Shown here: positions 1-7,179 of the stretch, in pieces
Layout of the letters: the number at the start of each line of letters is the position of its first letter
How positions within the stretch are numbered: the first letter of the stretch is position 1
Assembly (NCBI GenBank): GCA_964432875.1
Contig: CAYSPJ010000047.1
Location: forward strand, 1-35,053
DNA: 35,053 bases
Source of the DNA: JACJYE01 sp964432875
Lineage (GTDB): Bacteria > Bacteroidota > Bacteroidia > Chitinophagales > Saprospiraceae
Reading direction: 5' to 3'
The notes under the pieces: model-generated
What the model was told of the DNA's origin: nothing
Seen by the model: only the letters and a program-made list of their open reading frames with translations
The model's database searches: none
Made by a program: the position numbers and the translations under genes

Positions 1-342
1 GAGCAGCGCCTTAAAGCCGTGCTTCAAAAGAGATGCCTAAACTTCATGCTCCTGCTGCCAAGCATGAAATCTGACGACCCTAGCAAGGTATCTGCCTTTG
101 CGCTTAATTCTACGGCATTGCCCTGGAGGGGCTGCAGATTGGAAACCAGGTGGAGTTTCCCGGAAAAAACGCAACCCAATCACATCGACCAAGTTGGTCA
201 AGACCAAAACAGTGGGAACAGATTCCTCTTAAAAACGGCCTTATGCAACAGCCTAGATGTCACCACCTTTCAGCTGGTACCAGAGAGGCATGCAGCAGGC
301 CGCCTCTACGGCATTTTTATTTCCCCCCTCTTAGCCTCCAGT
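1..342. other. Left-edge intergenic stretch, no gene recognised
   Basis: One plus-strand reading frame stays open from the first base, but it is the antisense shadow of the thioredoxin gene that begins at 343 on the other strand, and its translation resembles no family. A short GAGGC/GCCTC hairpin near 282-303 lacks a proper T-run. I see no RNA gene, promoter or repeat that I can support. Confidence 0.4.
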
Positions 343-1419
343 TTACTCCGCCGGGTCAGCGCTAAAATCCACGTCGCCGATTTTTATACCCAGAAGGTTG
401 AGCGGGCCGGGGCTTTGCACGGAGAAGGGCACTTTTGCTGCCAGCCCGTCATAGACTTCATCAAAAGGCTTGCGCGGCATAGCAAACTGGTAATTGGGGT
501 CGAGGAAAATCCAGGAAGGCTGGTCGGCCAGTTCCTGGTCGATACCCAAGATAAGGCGCCTCAGGAAAATGAGGTCGAGCGTGGTGATCTTGCGGTCGCG
601 GTTGACGTCAGCAGCGATGAGTTGGAGGGTGCTGGGGAAGGTGTCAATACCGAGGATGTGCCGGCTCATGAGCACGATATCCAGGGTGCTGATGCCATTT
701 CTGGGGTTGAAATCGCGGCTGCCAGACAAGTAATAAGTATCTTCCTGGTCGAAAAGGCTGGTGAAGGAAAACTGGCCGCCCGGTCCGGAAACCGCCAGGG
801 TATCAGGATTGCCTTCTACCAGGATCGAGGCTTCGGGCAGGGCGCTGCCGTTGGGCAACAACACGTTGCCCGCCGCAGTATAACTCACGGGAGGCTTTAC
901 CGCGCCGGTGGCCGCCACCGCAGCGTCCAATGCGGCAATGGTGGCTTGTTGATTTGGGCCCCGCACGTTGTAGTTAACCGTGCCGTCGGGGGCGATGACT
1001 ACGAAGGTGGGCGTACCGAAGAAGGTGCCGTAGGTGCCGTTGGTGTAAGGGATAATGGCTGATAGGCTGCCGCCGTCAGCGCCTACGCCCGGGAAGCTGT
1101 GCCCGTGCATGTTCTTATAGGCGGCCACTACGGTGTTGAGGTCATCCGCTTTGTTGCTCAGGCTGATCATCTCCATGTCGGCGGTGCCGGCACCCCACGA
1201 CTGGTAGAAAGGCTCCATGAGCGGCGCGATGGCGTTGCAAGGCGGGCAATAGGTGAAAAACAGCTTGAGCACTACCGTTTTGCCCTGGTTGAGGTGGTCG
1301 GCATACAATTGATGCTGTTGGCCGTCGCTATCAGTGACGGTGAAGTCCGGTGCCGGCGGTTGCCCGTGTAGCAGGCTAAAGCAGCACAAAAACAGCAGGC
1401 TGAGTAGAGATACTTTCAT
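343..1419 (-). CDS. Secreted TlpA-like thioredoxin with C-terminal dockerin-like repeats
   Basis: A 358-residue exported protein. Residues 1-20 form a signal peptide ending in HGQ. Residues about 22-170 are a thioredoxin/AhpC-TSA (TlpA-like) fold with the redox motif CPPC at 58-61 and the cis-proline segment GTP at 135-137. Residues about 180-235 look like a carboxypeptidase-regulatory/Ig-like beta domain. Residues about 236-294 hold two dockerin-type halves with Asp/Asn calcium ligands (GISTLDIVLMSRHILGID and DVNRDRKITTLDLIFLRRLI), and the end contains GIKIGDV. By family knowledge TlpA-like proteins exchange disulfides outside the cytoplasm, and dockerins bind calcium and sometimes cohesins. 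What this copy reduces is unknown. It stands alone on the minus strand, divergent from lipB. The domain call is firm; the substrate is not known. Confidence 0.85.
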   Translation of the reverse strand: MKVSLLSLLFLCCFSLLHGQPPAPDFTVTDSDGQQHQLYADHLNQGKTVVLKLFFTYCPPCNAIAPLMEPFYQSWGAGTADMEMISLSNKADDLNTVVAAYKNMHGHSFPGVGADGGSLSAIIPYTNGTYGTFFGTPTFVVIAPDGTVNYNVRGPNQQATIAALDAAVAATGAVKPPVSYTAAGNVLLPNGSALPEASILVEGNPDTLAVSGPGGQFSFTSLFDQEDTYYLSGSRDFNPRNGISTLDIVLMSRHILGIDTFPSTLQLIAADVNRDRKITTLDLIFLRRLILGIDQELADQPSWIFLDPNYQFAMPRKPFDEVYDGLAAKVPFSVQSPGPLNLLGIKIGDVDFSADPAE

Positions 1420-1567
1420 CGTATTTCGGTTTGGCGTTTTTTATGATGTGGCCAGCAGAGGTCCCCACAGGACTAGAACGCTTTCAAAAATCTGCTGCTA
1501 AGATACCGATTTTTTCTTAGGTCGGTACAAGCTTATTTTGAAAAAACGTTTTTTCGCTAATAATTTT

Positions 1568-1575
1568 TACCTTTG
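1568..1575 (+). promoter_or_regulatory. Probable -7 promoter box for lipB operon
   Basis: TACCTTTG fits the Bacteroidota -7 consensus TAnnTTTG and lies 17 nt before the lipB start, which implies a very short leader. The nearest TTTG upstream (1537-1540) is spaced 27 nt away, longer than usual, so the -33 element is weak or different. Confidence 0.45.
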
Positions 1576-1592
1576 CGCCACATTTTTGAAAA

Positions 1593-2309
1593 ATGCAAAA
1601 AGTTGTATTCCAGGATTTAGGGTTGATGCGTTATCAGGAAGCCTGGTCTTATCAGGAGTCCAAGCTCAAAGAATTGGTAGACAGGAAGTTGAATAACCGG
1701 CAGCTGGAGAAGGAAGGCCATGCCCCAGAACCTCTTAGCCACTACTTGCTCTTTTGCGAACACCCGCCCGTCTATACCCTGGGCAAGAGCGGCTCGCTGG
1801 AAAACTTGCTGCTGGATGAGGCTGGGCTAGCCAAGAATGGGTTTGAATTCTTCAAAATCAACCGCGGAGGAGACATCACCTATCACGGCCCTGGTCAGAT
1901 TGTCGGCTATCCCATCTTCGACCTGGATGGCTTCTTCACCGACATCCACCAATACGTGCGCTACCTGGAAGAAGCGGTCATACGCACCATAGCGGAGTAC
2001 GGGCTGGAAGGGATAAGAGTGCAAGGATATACCGGGGTGTGGCTCGAAGCCGCCAAGGGTCAGCCGCTGCGCAAAATCTGCGCCATCGGCGTCCACCTGA
2101 GCCGCTGGGTTACCATGCACGGTTTTGCTTTCAATGTGAATACCGAGCTTTCCCATTTTGACAATATCATCCCCTGTGGCATCAGCGATCAAGACAAAGC
2201 AGTCAGCTCTTTGGAGCGCGAGCTGGGCCGCAAGTTGCCCCTGGAAGAAGTAAAAGATAAATTGAAATATCATTTTGCCGCTTTATTCGGATTTGAGTTT
2301 GCGGCTTAG
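1593..2309 (+). CDS. lipB: Octanoyl-[ACP]:protein N-octanoyltransferase LipB
   Basis: LipB moves the octanoyl group from acyl carrier protein to a lysine of lipoyl domains (pyruvate and 2-oxoglutarate dehydrogenase, glycine cleavage H protein); LipA then inserts sulfur. It is cytoplasmic. The 238-residue protein shows the family signatures: RGGDITYHGPG at 91-101, KICAIGVHLSRWVTMHGFAF at 161-180 with the conserved lysine K161, and the thioester-forming cysteine C195 in IIPCGIS. Length is typical. The start is an ATG 17 nt after a -7 box. It heads a compact run with the next two genes (gaps of 14 and 9 nt). No lipA is in the window. Interestingly, the organism also carries a ferredoxin-dependent 2-oxoacid oxidase (korAB at 21172), an alternative to the lipoyl-dependent enzymes. 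Confidence 0.97.
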   Translation: MQKVVFQDLGLMRYQEAWSYQESKLKELVDRKLNNRQLEKEGHAPEPLSHYLLFCEHPPVYTLGKSGSLENLLLDEAGLAKNGFEFFKINRGGDITYHGPGQIVGYPIFDLDGFFTDIHQYVRYLEEAVIRTIAEYGLEGIRVQGYTGVWLEAAKGQPLRKICAIGVHLSRWVTMHGFAFNVNTELSHFDNIIPCGISDQDKAVSSLERELGRKLPLEEVKDKLKYHFAALFGFEFAA

Positions 2310-2323
2310 TTGCAATAAGGCCC

Positions 2324-2731
2324 ATGAAAAAGGATATACCCAACTTGAAAGTGGAAGACATTGCCATCGCCGTGGTACCTCGCGCTGCCGACGCCCTGGA
2401 AGAGGAAATGTGGGACACTTACCTCATCAATCTCAAAGCAGAGCCAATCTCCAATGTACTGGTCAATTCCAGGGGTTATGGAGAAATCGACGGTGAAAAA
2501 ATGCGCACCACCACCCTGCGTCATTTTTTTGAAGAAATAGGCCCCTTATCAGCCGTGAAAATCGAGCCTATCCAAACAAAATTATTCGGGCTGACCAACG
2601 AATACTGGGTGAGCTTTGTTCATGATGATTACATGTACGACAAGAAGTATGTATTTGTACATGGGAGTATTTCCGAAAGCCATTTTACCACCATCCCCTT
2701 TATCAACCGCAAAGGGGTGATGATCCGTTAA
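2324..2731 (+). CDS. Conserved protein of unknown function (Bacteroidota)
   Basis: A 135-residue soluble protein with no signal peptide, membrane segment or cysteine. From memory it resembles a short conserved protein found across Bacteroidota; relatives have sometimes been given a phenylalanyl-tRNA synthetase label, which I see no motif to justify. Distinctive segments are SRGYGEIDGEKMRTTTLRHF (49-68), KIEPIQTKLFGLTNEYWVSF (79-98) and the C-terminal RKGVMIR. It sits 14 nt after lipB and 9 nt before the thioesterase, so it is probably cotranscribed with them, but context alone does not give a job. Function not assigned. Confidence 0.8.
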   Translation: MKKDIPNLKVEDIAIAVVPRAADALEEEMWDTYLINLKAEPISNVLVNSRGYGEIDGEKMRTTTLRHFFEEIGPLSAVKIEPIQTKLFGLTNEYWVSFVHDDYMYDKKYVFVHGSISESHFTTIPFINRKGVMIR

Positions 2732-2740
2732 TCCTAGTAC

Positions 2741-3271
2741 ATGAGCCATCAATTGAAAACCAAGCGCGTCAGTGAGTCCAAGACCATCATGACCGAAATG
2801 GTGATGCCCAATGACACCAACCCCATGGGCAACCTCATGGGGGGGAACCTGTTGCGTTGGATGGATATCGCCTGCGGCATTTGTGCCGGCAAACACTGCG
2901 AAGCCCATGTGGTCACCGCTTCCGTAGACCACGTCTCCTTCCAAAAGCCCATCCGCGTGGGCGATGTGGTGACCCTGGAGGCAAGCGTCACCCGTACCTT
3001 CCGCACCTCCGTAGAAATTTACGTCGAGGTGTTTGCCAACGATATCAAAGGCGGCAATGCCCGCCGCTGCAACCATGCTTACTTTACTTTTGTAGGGCTG
3101 GATGACGAGGGGCACCCAATCCCGATCCCCCCGGTGCTCCCCCTTACGGAAATCGAACAGCAGCGCTACGACAGCGCCCCTCGCCGCCGCGAAGTGCGCC
3201 TCATGCTCGGCGGCCGCCTCAAGCCAGAGGATGCTTCGGAAATCAGAGCTTTTTTGTTTGATAAGGGCTAG
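2741..3271 (+). CDS. Hotdog-fold acyl-CoA thioesterase (YciA/BACH type)
   Basis: A 176-residue cytoplasmic hotdog-domain enzyme that should hydrolyse acyl-CoA to free acid and CoA. The signature MPNDTNPMGNLMGGNLLRWMD (22-42) carries the conserved N24/D25 region and the glycine-rich turn leading into the central helix; VTASVDHVSFQKPIRVGDVV follows, as usual in the acyl-CoA hydrolase (Acot/YciA) subgroup. The final 30 residues are charged and variable. It is the third gene of the lipB run, 9 nt after its neighbour, which hints at fatty-acyl or lipoyl metabolism, but the chain-length preference cannot be read from sequence. The ATG start fits the family's N-terminus. Confidence 0.9.
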   Translation: MSHQLKTKRVSESKTIMTEMVMPNDTNPMGNLMGGNLLRWMDIACGICAGKHCEAHVVTASVDHVSFQKPIRVGDVVTLEASVTRTFRTSVEIYVEVFANDIKGGNARRCNHAYFTFVGLDDEGHPIPIPPVLPLTEIEQQRYDSAPRRREVRLMLGGRLKPEDASEIRAFLFDKG

Positions 3272-3400
3272 GGTAGCATGAGTTGCCTGATAGAAACCGG
3301 GCTAAACAGCCCATGGAGCAAAATACGGCTCGGTCAGATGCACCAGCAGCCCTAACTGTCGCTTACTATCCAAATTTCAAATTTGTAACCCCTGGATGGC

Positions 3401-3429
3401 TTGCCTTTTACTGAGAAATCCTAGCTTTA
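3401..3429 (+). promoter_or_regulatory. Candidate promoter for the beta-propeller gene
   Basis: TTG at 3401-3403 and TAGCTTTA at 3422-3429 are separated by 18 nt, close to the Bacteroidota TTG / TAnnTTTG layout; the last base of the -7 box differs from consensus. It lies 18 nt before the start codon. Confidence 0.35.
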
Positions 3430-3446
3430 TGCCCATTTAACAGGTC

Positions 3447-6008
3447 ATGATGATGAAAAAGACATTCCTCTTTGCTGTAGCGCTGGGCTTTTTGTTTTCC
3501 TGCGGGCAAAAAAATACCGGCCCCCAAGCGCCCGGCGGCTTCCCTAATGAAGATTTCTGGATGGCGCGCAATTACCCCGACCAAGGCTTCGCGCTATCGG
3601 CTTACCTACGCGGCTTGCAGCAGGCGCGAGAGTCGGTAGCCTGGCGAAATTTCACGGGTTTTGAAGAAGATTGGGCGCTGTGCGGGCCGGGCAATCTCGG
3701 TGCCCGCATCAATACCATCGCGGTACATCCGCAAAACGAGGATATCATTTTCGTGGGCTTTTCCCGTGGCGGCGTCTGGCGCACCACCGACGGCGCGCAG
3801 ACCTGGGTGCCGGTATTTGACGGACAACTCCTACTCGCCATCGGGCACATCTCCTTCGACCCTTCCAACCCGAACACCATTTACGTCGGTACCGGCGACC
3901 CCAATATCAGCGGTTTCCCAGGCATCGGCGACGGGGTGTACAAAAGCACTGATGGCGGCGATACCTGGACCCATCTGGGCCTGGCGGCGCAGTGCATCAT
4001 CTCTAAGATATTGGTCAGCCCGGCTAACCCCAATACCCTTTATGCGGCTGCCATGGGGCGGCCTTTCGTGCGCAATGCCGACCGCGGGCTATATCGCTCG
4101 CTCAATGGCGGTCAAAGCTGGGAGAAAATCTTATACATCAGCGACCAGGCTGGCGTGATCGACCTCATCATGCACCCGCAAGACCCCAACATCCTTTACG
4201 CTGCTGGTTGGGACCGCATCCGCAACAATACCGAGTCTTTTACCACTGGGCCCGGGGCGAGGGTTTATAAAACAACCAATGGGGGCGACAACTGGGAGCT
4301 GATGGCCAACGGCTTACCCCAGCAGGATATCGGCCGCATTGGCCTGGCTTTTGCGCCTTCCAACCCGGATGTCGTCTATGCCCTTTATGTGGGTGAAAAC
4401 AGCCAGCTCTACAACATCTACAAAACGGCTGATGCCGGCCAGTCCTGGTCTGCTATCATGGAATTTGGCAACTTCAACGGGCTGCCTACCAACGTATTGG
4501 GCGGCTTCGGCTGGTATTTCGGCAAAATCCGCGTCAACCCCGCTAACCCCGACGAAGTTTTTGTGCTCGGCGTCGACCTCTGGCGCACCCCCAACAGCGG
4601 ACAGTCCTGGCTCGAATCGGTGCCGCCCTGGTGGACCTATGAAGTCCATGCTGACAAACACGATCTGGTTTATACGCCTTCCGGAGCAATATTGCTGGCT
4701 ACTGATGGGGGGCTATACCGCAGCACTGATGGGGGCTTCAATTGGGAAGATATCGAGGATATCCCCACCACGCAGTTTTACCGCGTTGCCTACAACCCCC
4801 ACCAGCCCGACTGGTATTATGGCGGCGCTCAGGATAACGGGACTTCTGGCGGGCCCAGCCTCGACTATCAATGGCCGCGCATCTTTGGCGGCGATGGCTT
4901 CCAAGTGGCTTTCCGCCCCGACCTGCCCAACGTGATGTACGCCGAAACGCAGAATGGCGGCATCGTCGTCTCGCAAGACGGGGGCAGCATCTGGCAGAGC
5001 GCCACCAATGGCATTTTTTCCAATGACCGCCGGGATTGGGATATGCCCTACATCATCAGCCCTCACAACCCCGATGTGATGTATACCGGCACCTTCCGCG
5101 CCTATCGCAGCTCCGTAGGCGTCATCCCCGAATGGCAAACCATCAGCGGCGACCTCACCGATGGGCTGGTGCTCCACCCGCGCTACCATGCCATCACGAC
5201 CCTCGACGAGTCGCCCATCCAGGAAGGCTTGCTTTATGTAGGTACGGTGGATGCTAACCTCTGGCGCACTGAAAATGGCGGGCTACACTGGGTCGACATC
5301 AAAGCAGGGCTGCCCGAACGCTACATCACCAGCGTCAAAGCTTCGCCTGACTTTGTCGATTGGGTTTATGTTTCCCATTCCGGTTATAAAGACAATGACT
5401 TCATCCCCCGCCTGCACCGCTCTAAAGACAAGGGGCAAACCTGGGAAAATATCTCTGGCAACCTGCCCGACCTGGCCATCAATAAAGTTTTCATCCTGCC
5501 GGGACAGCAGGATTCCATCCTCTTTGTCGCTACCGACGGCGGGGTCTATGGCAGCATGGATGCTGGCGGAAGCTGGCAGCGCCTGGGCCGCAATATGCCC
5601 TACGTACAGGTTTTCGACCTAACCTGGAATGTGGCCCGCAATGAGCTGGTGGCAGGCACTTATGCCCGCTCCATCTACTCTTACCCCCTGGATTCGCTTT
5701 TCGTCCAACCCCCCGATGATACCATGACCACCTCGGTGGCAGCCCCGCCATTGGCAGAGCCAGAGTTCGTAAAGGTGTTCCCCTCACCAGCTAGTGACTG
5801 GGTCACGGTCAGCTTCTACGATTCAGAAGGCAAGGGCTACCAATTGGCAGTCTTAGACCAAAATGGCCGGCTGGTCTTGTCGCGCACAGGCAAAGCCCAT
5901 GGCCTGGTGGAAGAGCGGCTGGACATCAGCCGCCTGCCTGCCGGAGTTTATGCCATCAAGGTCAAGATGAGGCATACGCAGCGGTCGGGGCGCTTGGTGA
6001 AAGGGTAG
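3447..6008 (+). CDS. Asp-box (BNR/VPS10-like) beta-propeller protein with T9SS sorting domain
   Basis: An 853-residue exported protein. The N-terminus has a hydrophobic signal ending LFSC-G with C19 as possible lipidation site. From about 85 to 745 it is built of Asp-box/BNR-type repeats of the pattern (S/T)-x-(D/N)-G-G-x-x-W, for example WRTTDGAQTW (111-120), YKSTDGGDTW, YRSLNGGQSW, YKTTNGGDNW, YRSTDGGFNW and WRTENGGLHW, as in sialidase-like and sortilin VPS10-type propellers. Residues about 773-853 form a type A T9SS C-terminal domain (VFPSPASDWVTV, LPAGVYAIKV, ending RLVKG), which directs export across the outer membrane and surface attachment or release. No catalytic sialidase residues are evident, so binding or an unknown hydrolase role is equally possible. 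It is transcribed alone and is convergent with the next gene. Confidence 0.88.
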   Translation: MMMKKTFLFAVALGFLFSCGQKNTGPQAPGGFPNEDFWMARNYPDQGFALSAYLRGLQQARESVAWRNFTGFEEDWALCGPGNLGARINTIAVHPQNEDIIFVGFSRGGVWRTTDGAQTWVPVFDGQLLLAIGHISFDPSNPNTIYVGTGDPNISGFPGIGDGVYKSTDGGDTWTHLGLAAQCIISKILVSPANPNTLYAAAMGRPFVRNADRGLYRSLNGGQSWEKILYISDQAGVIDLIMHPQDPNILYAAGWDRIRNNTESFTTGPGARVYKTTNGGDNWELMANGLPQQDIGRIGLAFAPSNPDVVYALYVGENSQLYNIYKTADAGQSWSAIMEFGNFNGLPTNVLGGFGWYFGKIRVNPANPDEVFVLGVDLWRTPNSGQSWLESVPPWWTYEVHADKHDLVYTPSGAILLATDGGLYRSTDGGFNWEDIEDIPTTQFYRVAYNPHQPDWYYGGAQDNGTSGGPSLDYQWPRIFGGDGFQVAFRPDLPNVMYAETQNGGIVVSQDGGSIWQSATNGIFSNDRRDWDMPYIISPHNPDVMYTGTFRAYRSSVGVIPEWQTISGDLTDGLVLHPRYHAITTLDESPIQEGLLYVGTVDANLWRTENGGLHWVDIKAGLPERYITSVKASPDFVDWVYVSHSGYKDNDFIPRLHRSKDKGQTWENISGNLPDLAINKVFILPGQQDSILFVATDGGVYGSMDAGGSWQRLGRNMPYVQVFDLTWNVARNELVAGTYARSIYSYPLDSLFVQPPDDTMTTSVAAPPLAEPEFVKVFPSPASDWVTVSFYDSEGKGYQLAVLDQNGRLVLSRTGKAHGLVEERLDISRLPAGVYAIKVKMRHTQRSGRLVKG

Positions 6009-6028
6009 GAGAGGGGCTTCCCACTCCC

Positions 6029-7144
6029 TCATTGCCCATAGGCCGGTGTTGCCATTTCCTTCAGCCCGTAGCGCATCCAGAAAGCGGCGTGCATGAGGCG
6101 GGCTAACCCATTTTTGGGGTCTGCCTTTTGCACCTCCCGATAGGTTTCAGCAGCAGCGGCATACCAATCGCTGCGCTCCAGCGCAACGGCGCGCATTAAG
6201 CCGCGCAAGCTTTCTGGGCTTTGGGCGTACATGGACGAACGCTCTGCTCGCAAAGTGGCCGCCGCTTGGGCATCAGCATCGCTCAGCTTAAAAGTGAGCA
6301 GATTAGAAGACGAAGCCAGATTGTCTGCCGGCGCAACGCGCCACTGATAGACATTGCCCGCAGCGAAGGGCGCGCTCGTCAGGTCGAAAGAGCAGAAGGT
6401 GTCCCGGACAAGCTTTTCTGCTACGATATTGCCTGCCAGGTCCAGAATCGTAACCTGATAGGAATTGGAGCCGGCTGGTTTAGACCAGTAAAAGTCCGCC
6501 GCCGACGGCAGCAGATTCCCAAAGGGCAGTATTGCCGTAATACCTTCCCCCTTTCCACCCCAGCCATCGCCAGTGCCTTTTTCTGTTTTGATATTCCCCC
6601 AGCCATCACCGGTGCCTTTTTCCGTTTTGATGCCGCCCCAGCCATCGCCAGTGCCTTTTTCCGTTTTGACGCCGCCCCAGCCATCGCCGGTGCCTTTTTC
6701 CGTTTTGATGCCGCCCCAGCCATCGCCAGTGCCTTTTTCCGTTTTGACGCCGCCCCAGGCATCGGCGGCATTATCGGGGTCGGCAGCCAGGTTTATGGCG
6801 GCGGAAAGGTAATTGACGAAGGTGGACTGGAAGTCGAGGCGCAATACGGGTTTGTCCTGGTTTGGGAATACTTCGGCAAGAGAGAAGACCTTTTTGCCCT
6901 CGACTTGCTGGAAATCACCATTGTAAAAGAGCACTGCGCGGCTGCCTTTTTTGAGCTGTAGGCTGCCCTCGCGCTTTAAAGCTGCGCCAGTGATCAATTT
7001 CATTTTGCCTCCGCCATCCGGCGAGCGGTAGATGAGCGGCTTGCCCTGAGCAGCGGCTAAGATAACTGGCAGGCGCTCCTCTTGAGCAAAAGCGAAAAGC
7101 CCCAGGTAAACTGCGGCGATGGATAAGATGGATTGTTTGAGCAT
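6029..7144 (-). CDS. Secreted FecR-like/TPR-like protein with five 13-residue tandem repeats
   Basis: A 371-residue exported protein with a signal peptide ending AFA-Q21. Residues about 30-115 resemble a FecR-type beta domain (GSRAVLFYNGDFQQVEGKKVFSL). Residues 131-195 are five tandem copies of a 13-residue Gly-rich unit, GG(V/I)KTEKGTGDGW. Residues about 205-290 look like an Ig/FnIII-type beta domain, and residues about 295-371 are helical and TPR-like (YAAAAETYREVQKADPKNG). It is a paralogue of the 8823-9776 product: the FecR-like and Ig-like parts align, but only this copy has the repeats. It follows the 7180 protease by 35 nt and is the last gene of the minus-strand module. Function unknown; a surface or periplasmic partner of the neighbouring protease is a reasonable guess. 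Confidence 0.75.
   Translation of the reverse strand: MLKQSILSIAAVYLGLFAFAQEERLPVILAAAQGKPLIYRSPDGGGKMKLITGAALKREGSLQLKKGSRAVLFYNGDFQQVEGKKVFSLAEVFPNQDKPVLRLDFQSTFVNYLSAAINLAADPDNAADAWGGVKTEKGTGDGWGGIKTEKGTGDGWGGVKTEKGTGDGWGGIKTEKGTGDGWGNIKTEKGTGDGWGGKGEGITAILPFGNLLPSAADFYWSKPAGSNSYQVTILDLAGNIVAEKLVRDTFCSFDLTSAPFAAGNVYQWRVAPADNLASSSNLLTFKLSDADAQAAATLRAERSSMYAQSPESLRGLMRAVALERSDWYAAAAETYREVQKADPKNGLARLMHAAFWMRYGLKEMATPAYGQ
6560..6754 (-). repeat. Five tandem 39-bp coding repeats
   Basis: Five in-frame 39-bp units encode the 13-residue repeat of the 6029-7144 gene. Units alternate between two versions (Val versus Ile codon, and a linked silent A/G difference nearby), so part of the array looks duplicated as 78-bp dimers. 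The copy that encodes GNI is the most diverged. Near-identity at DNA level points to recent expansion by slippage or unequal crossing-over. Confidence 0.9.
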
Positions 7145-7179
7145 GACCTAATATTTTTTAGCTGTTAAAGATTTTTTTC

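Noticed and set aside
19..1062. Long plus-strand open frame over the thioredoxin gene
   Set aside because: It starts with GTG, has no family resemblance and is antisense to a protein with clear signal peptide, CPPC and dockerin motifs.
3299..3312. Hairpin GGGCT-AAAC-AGCCC after the thioesterase as a terminator
   Set aside because: Only 5 bp and not followed by a T-run.
6221..6961. Long repetitive frames opposite the 39-bp repeat array
   Set aside because: The 39-bp unit is a multiple of three, so all frames stay open across it; only the minus-strand frame with a signal peptide is coherent.
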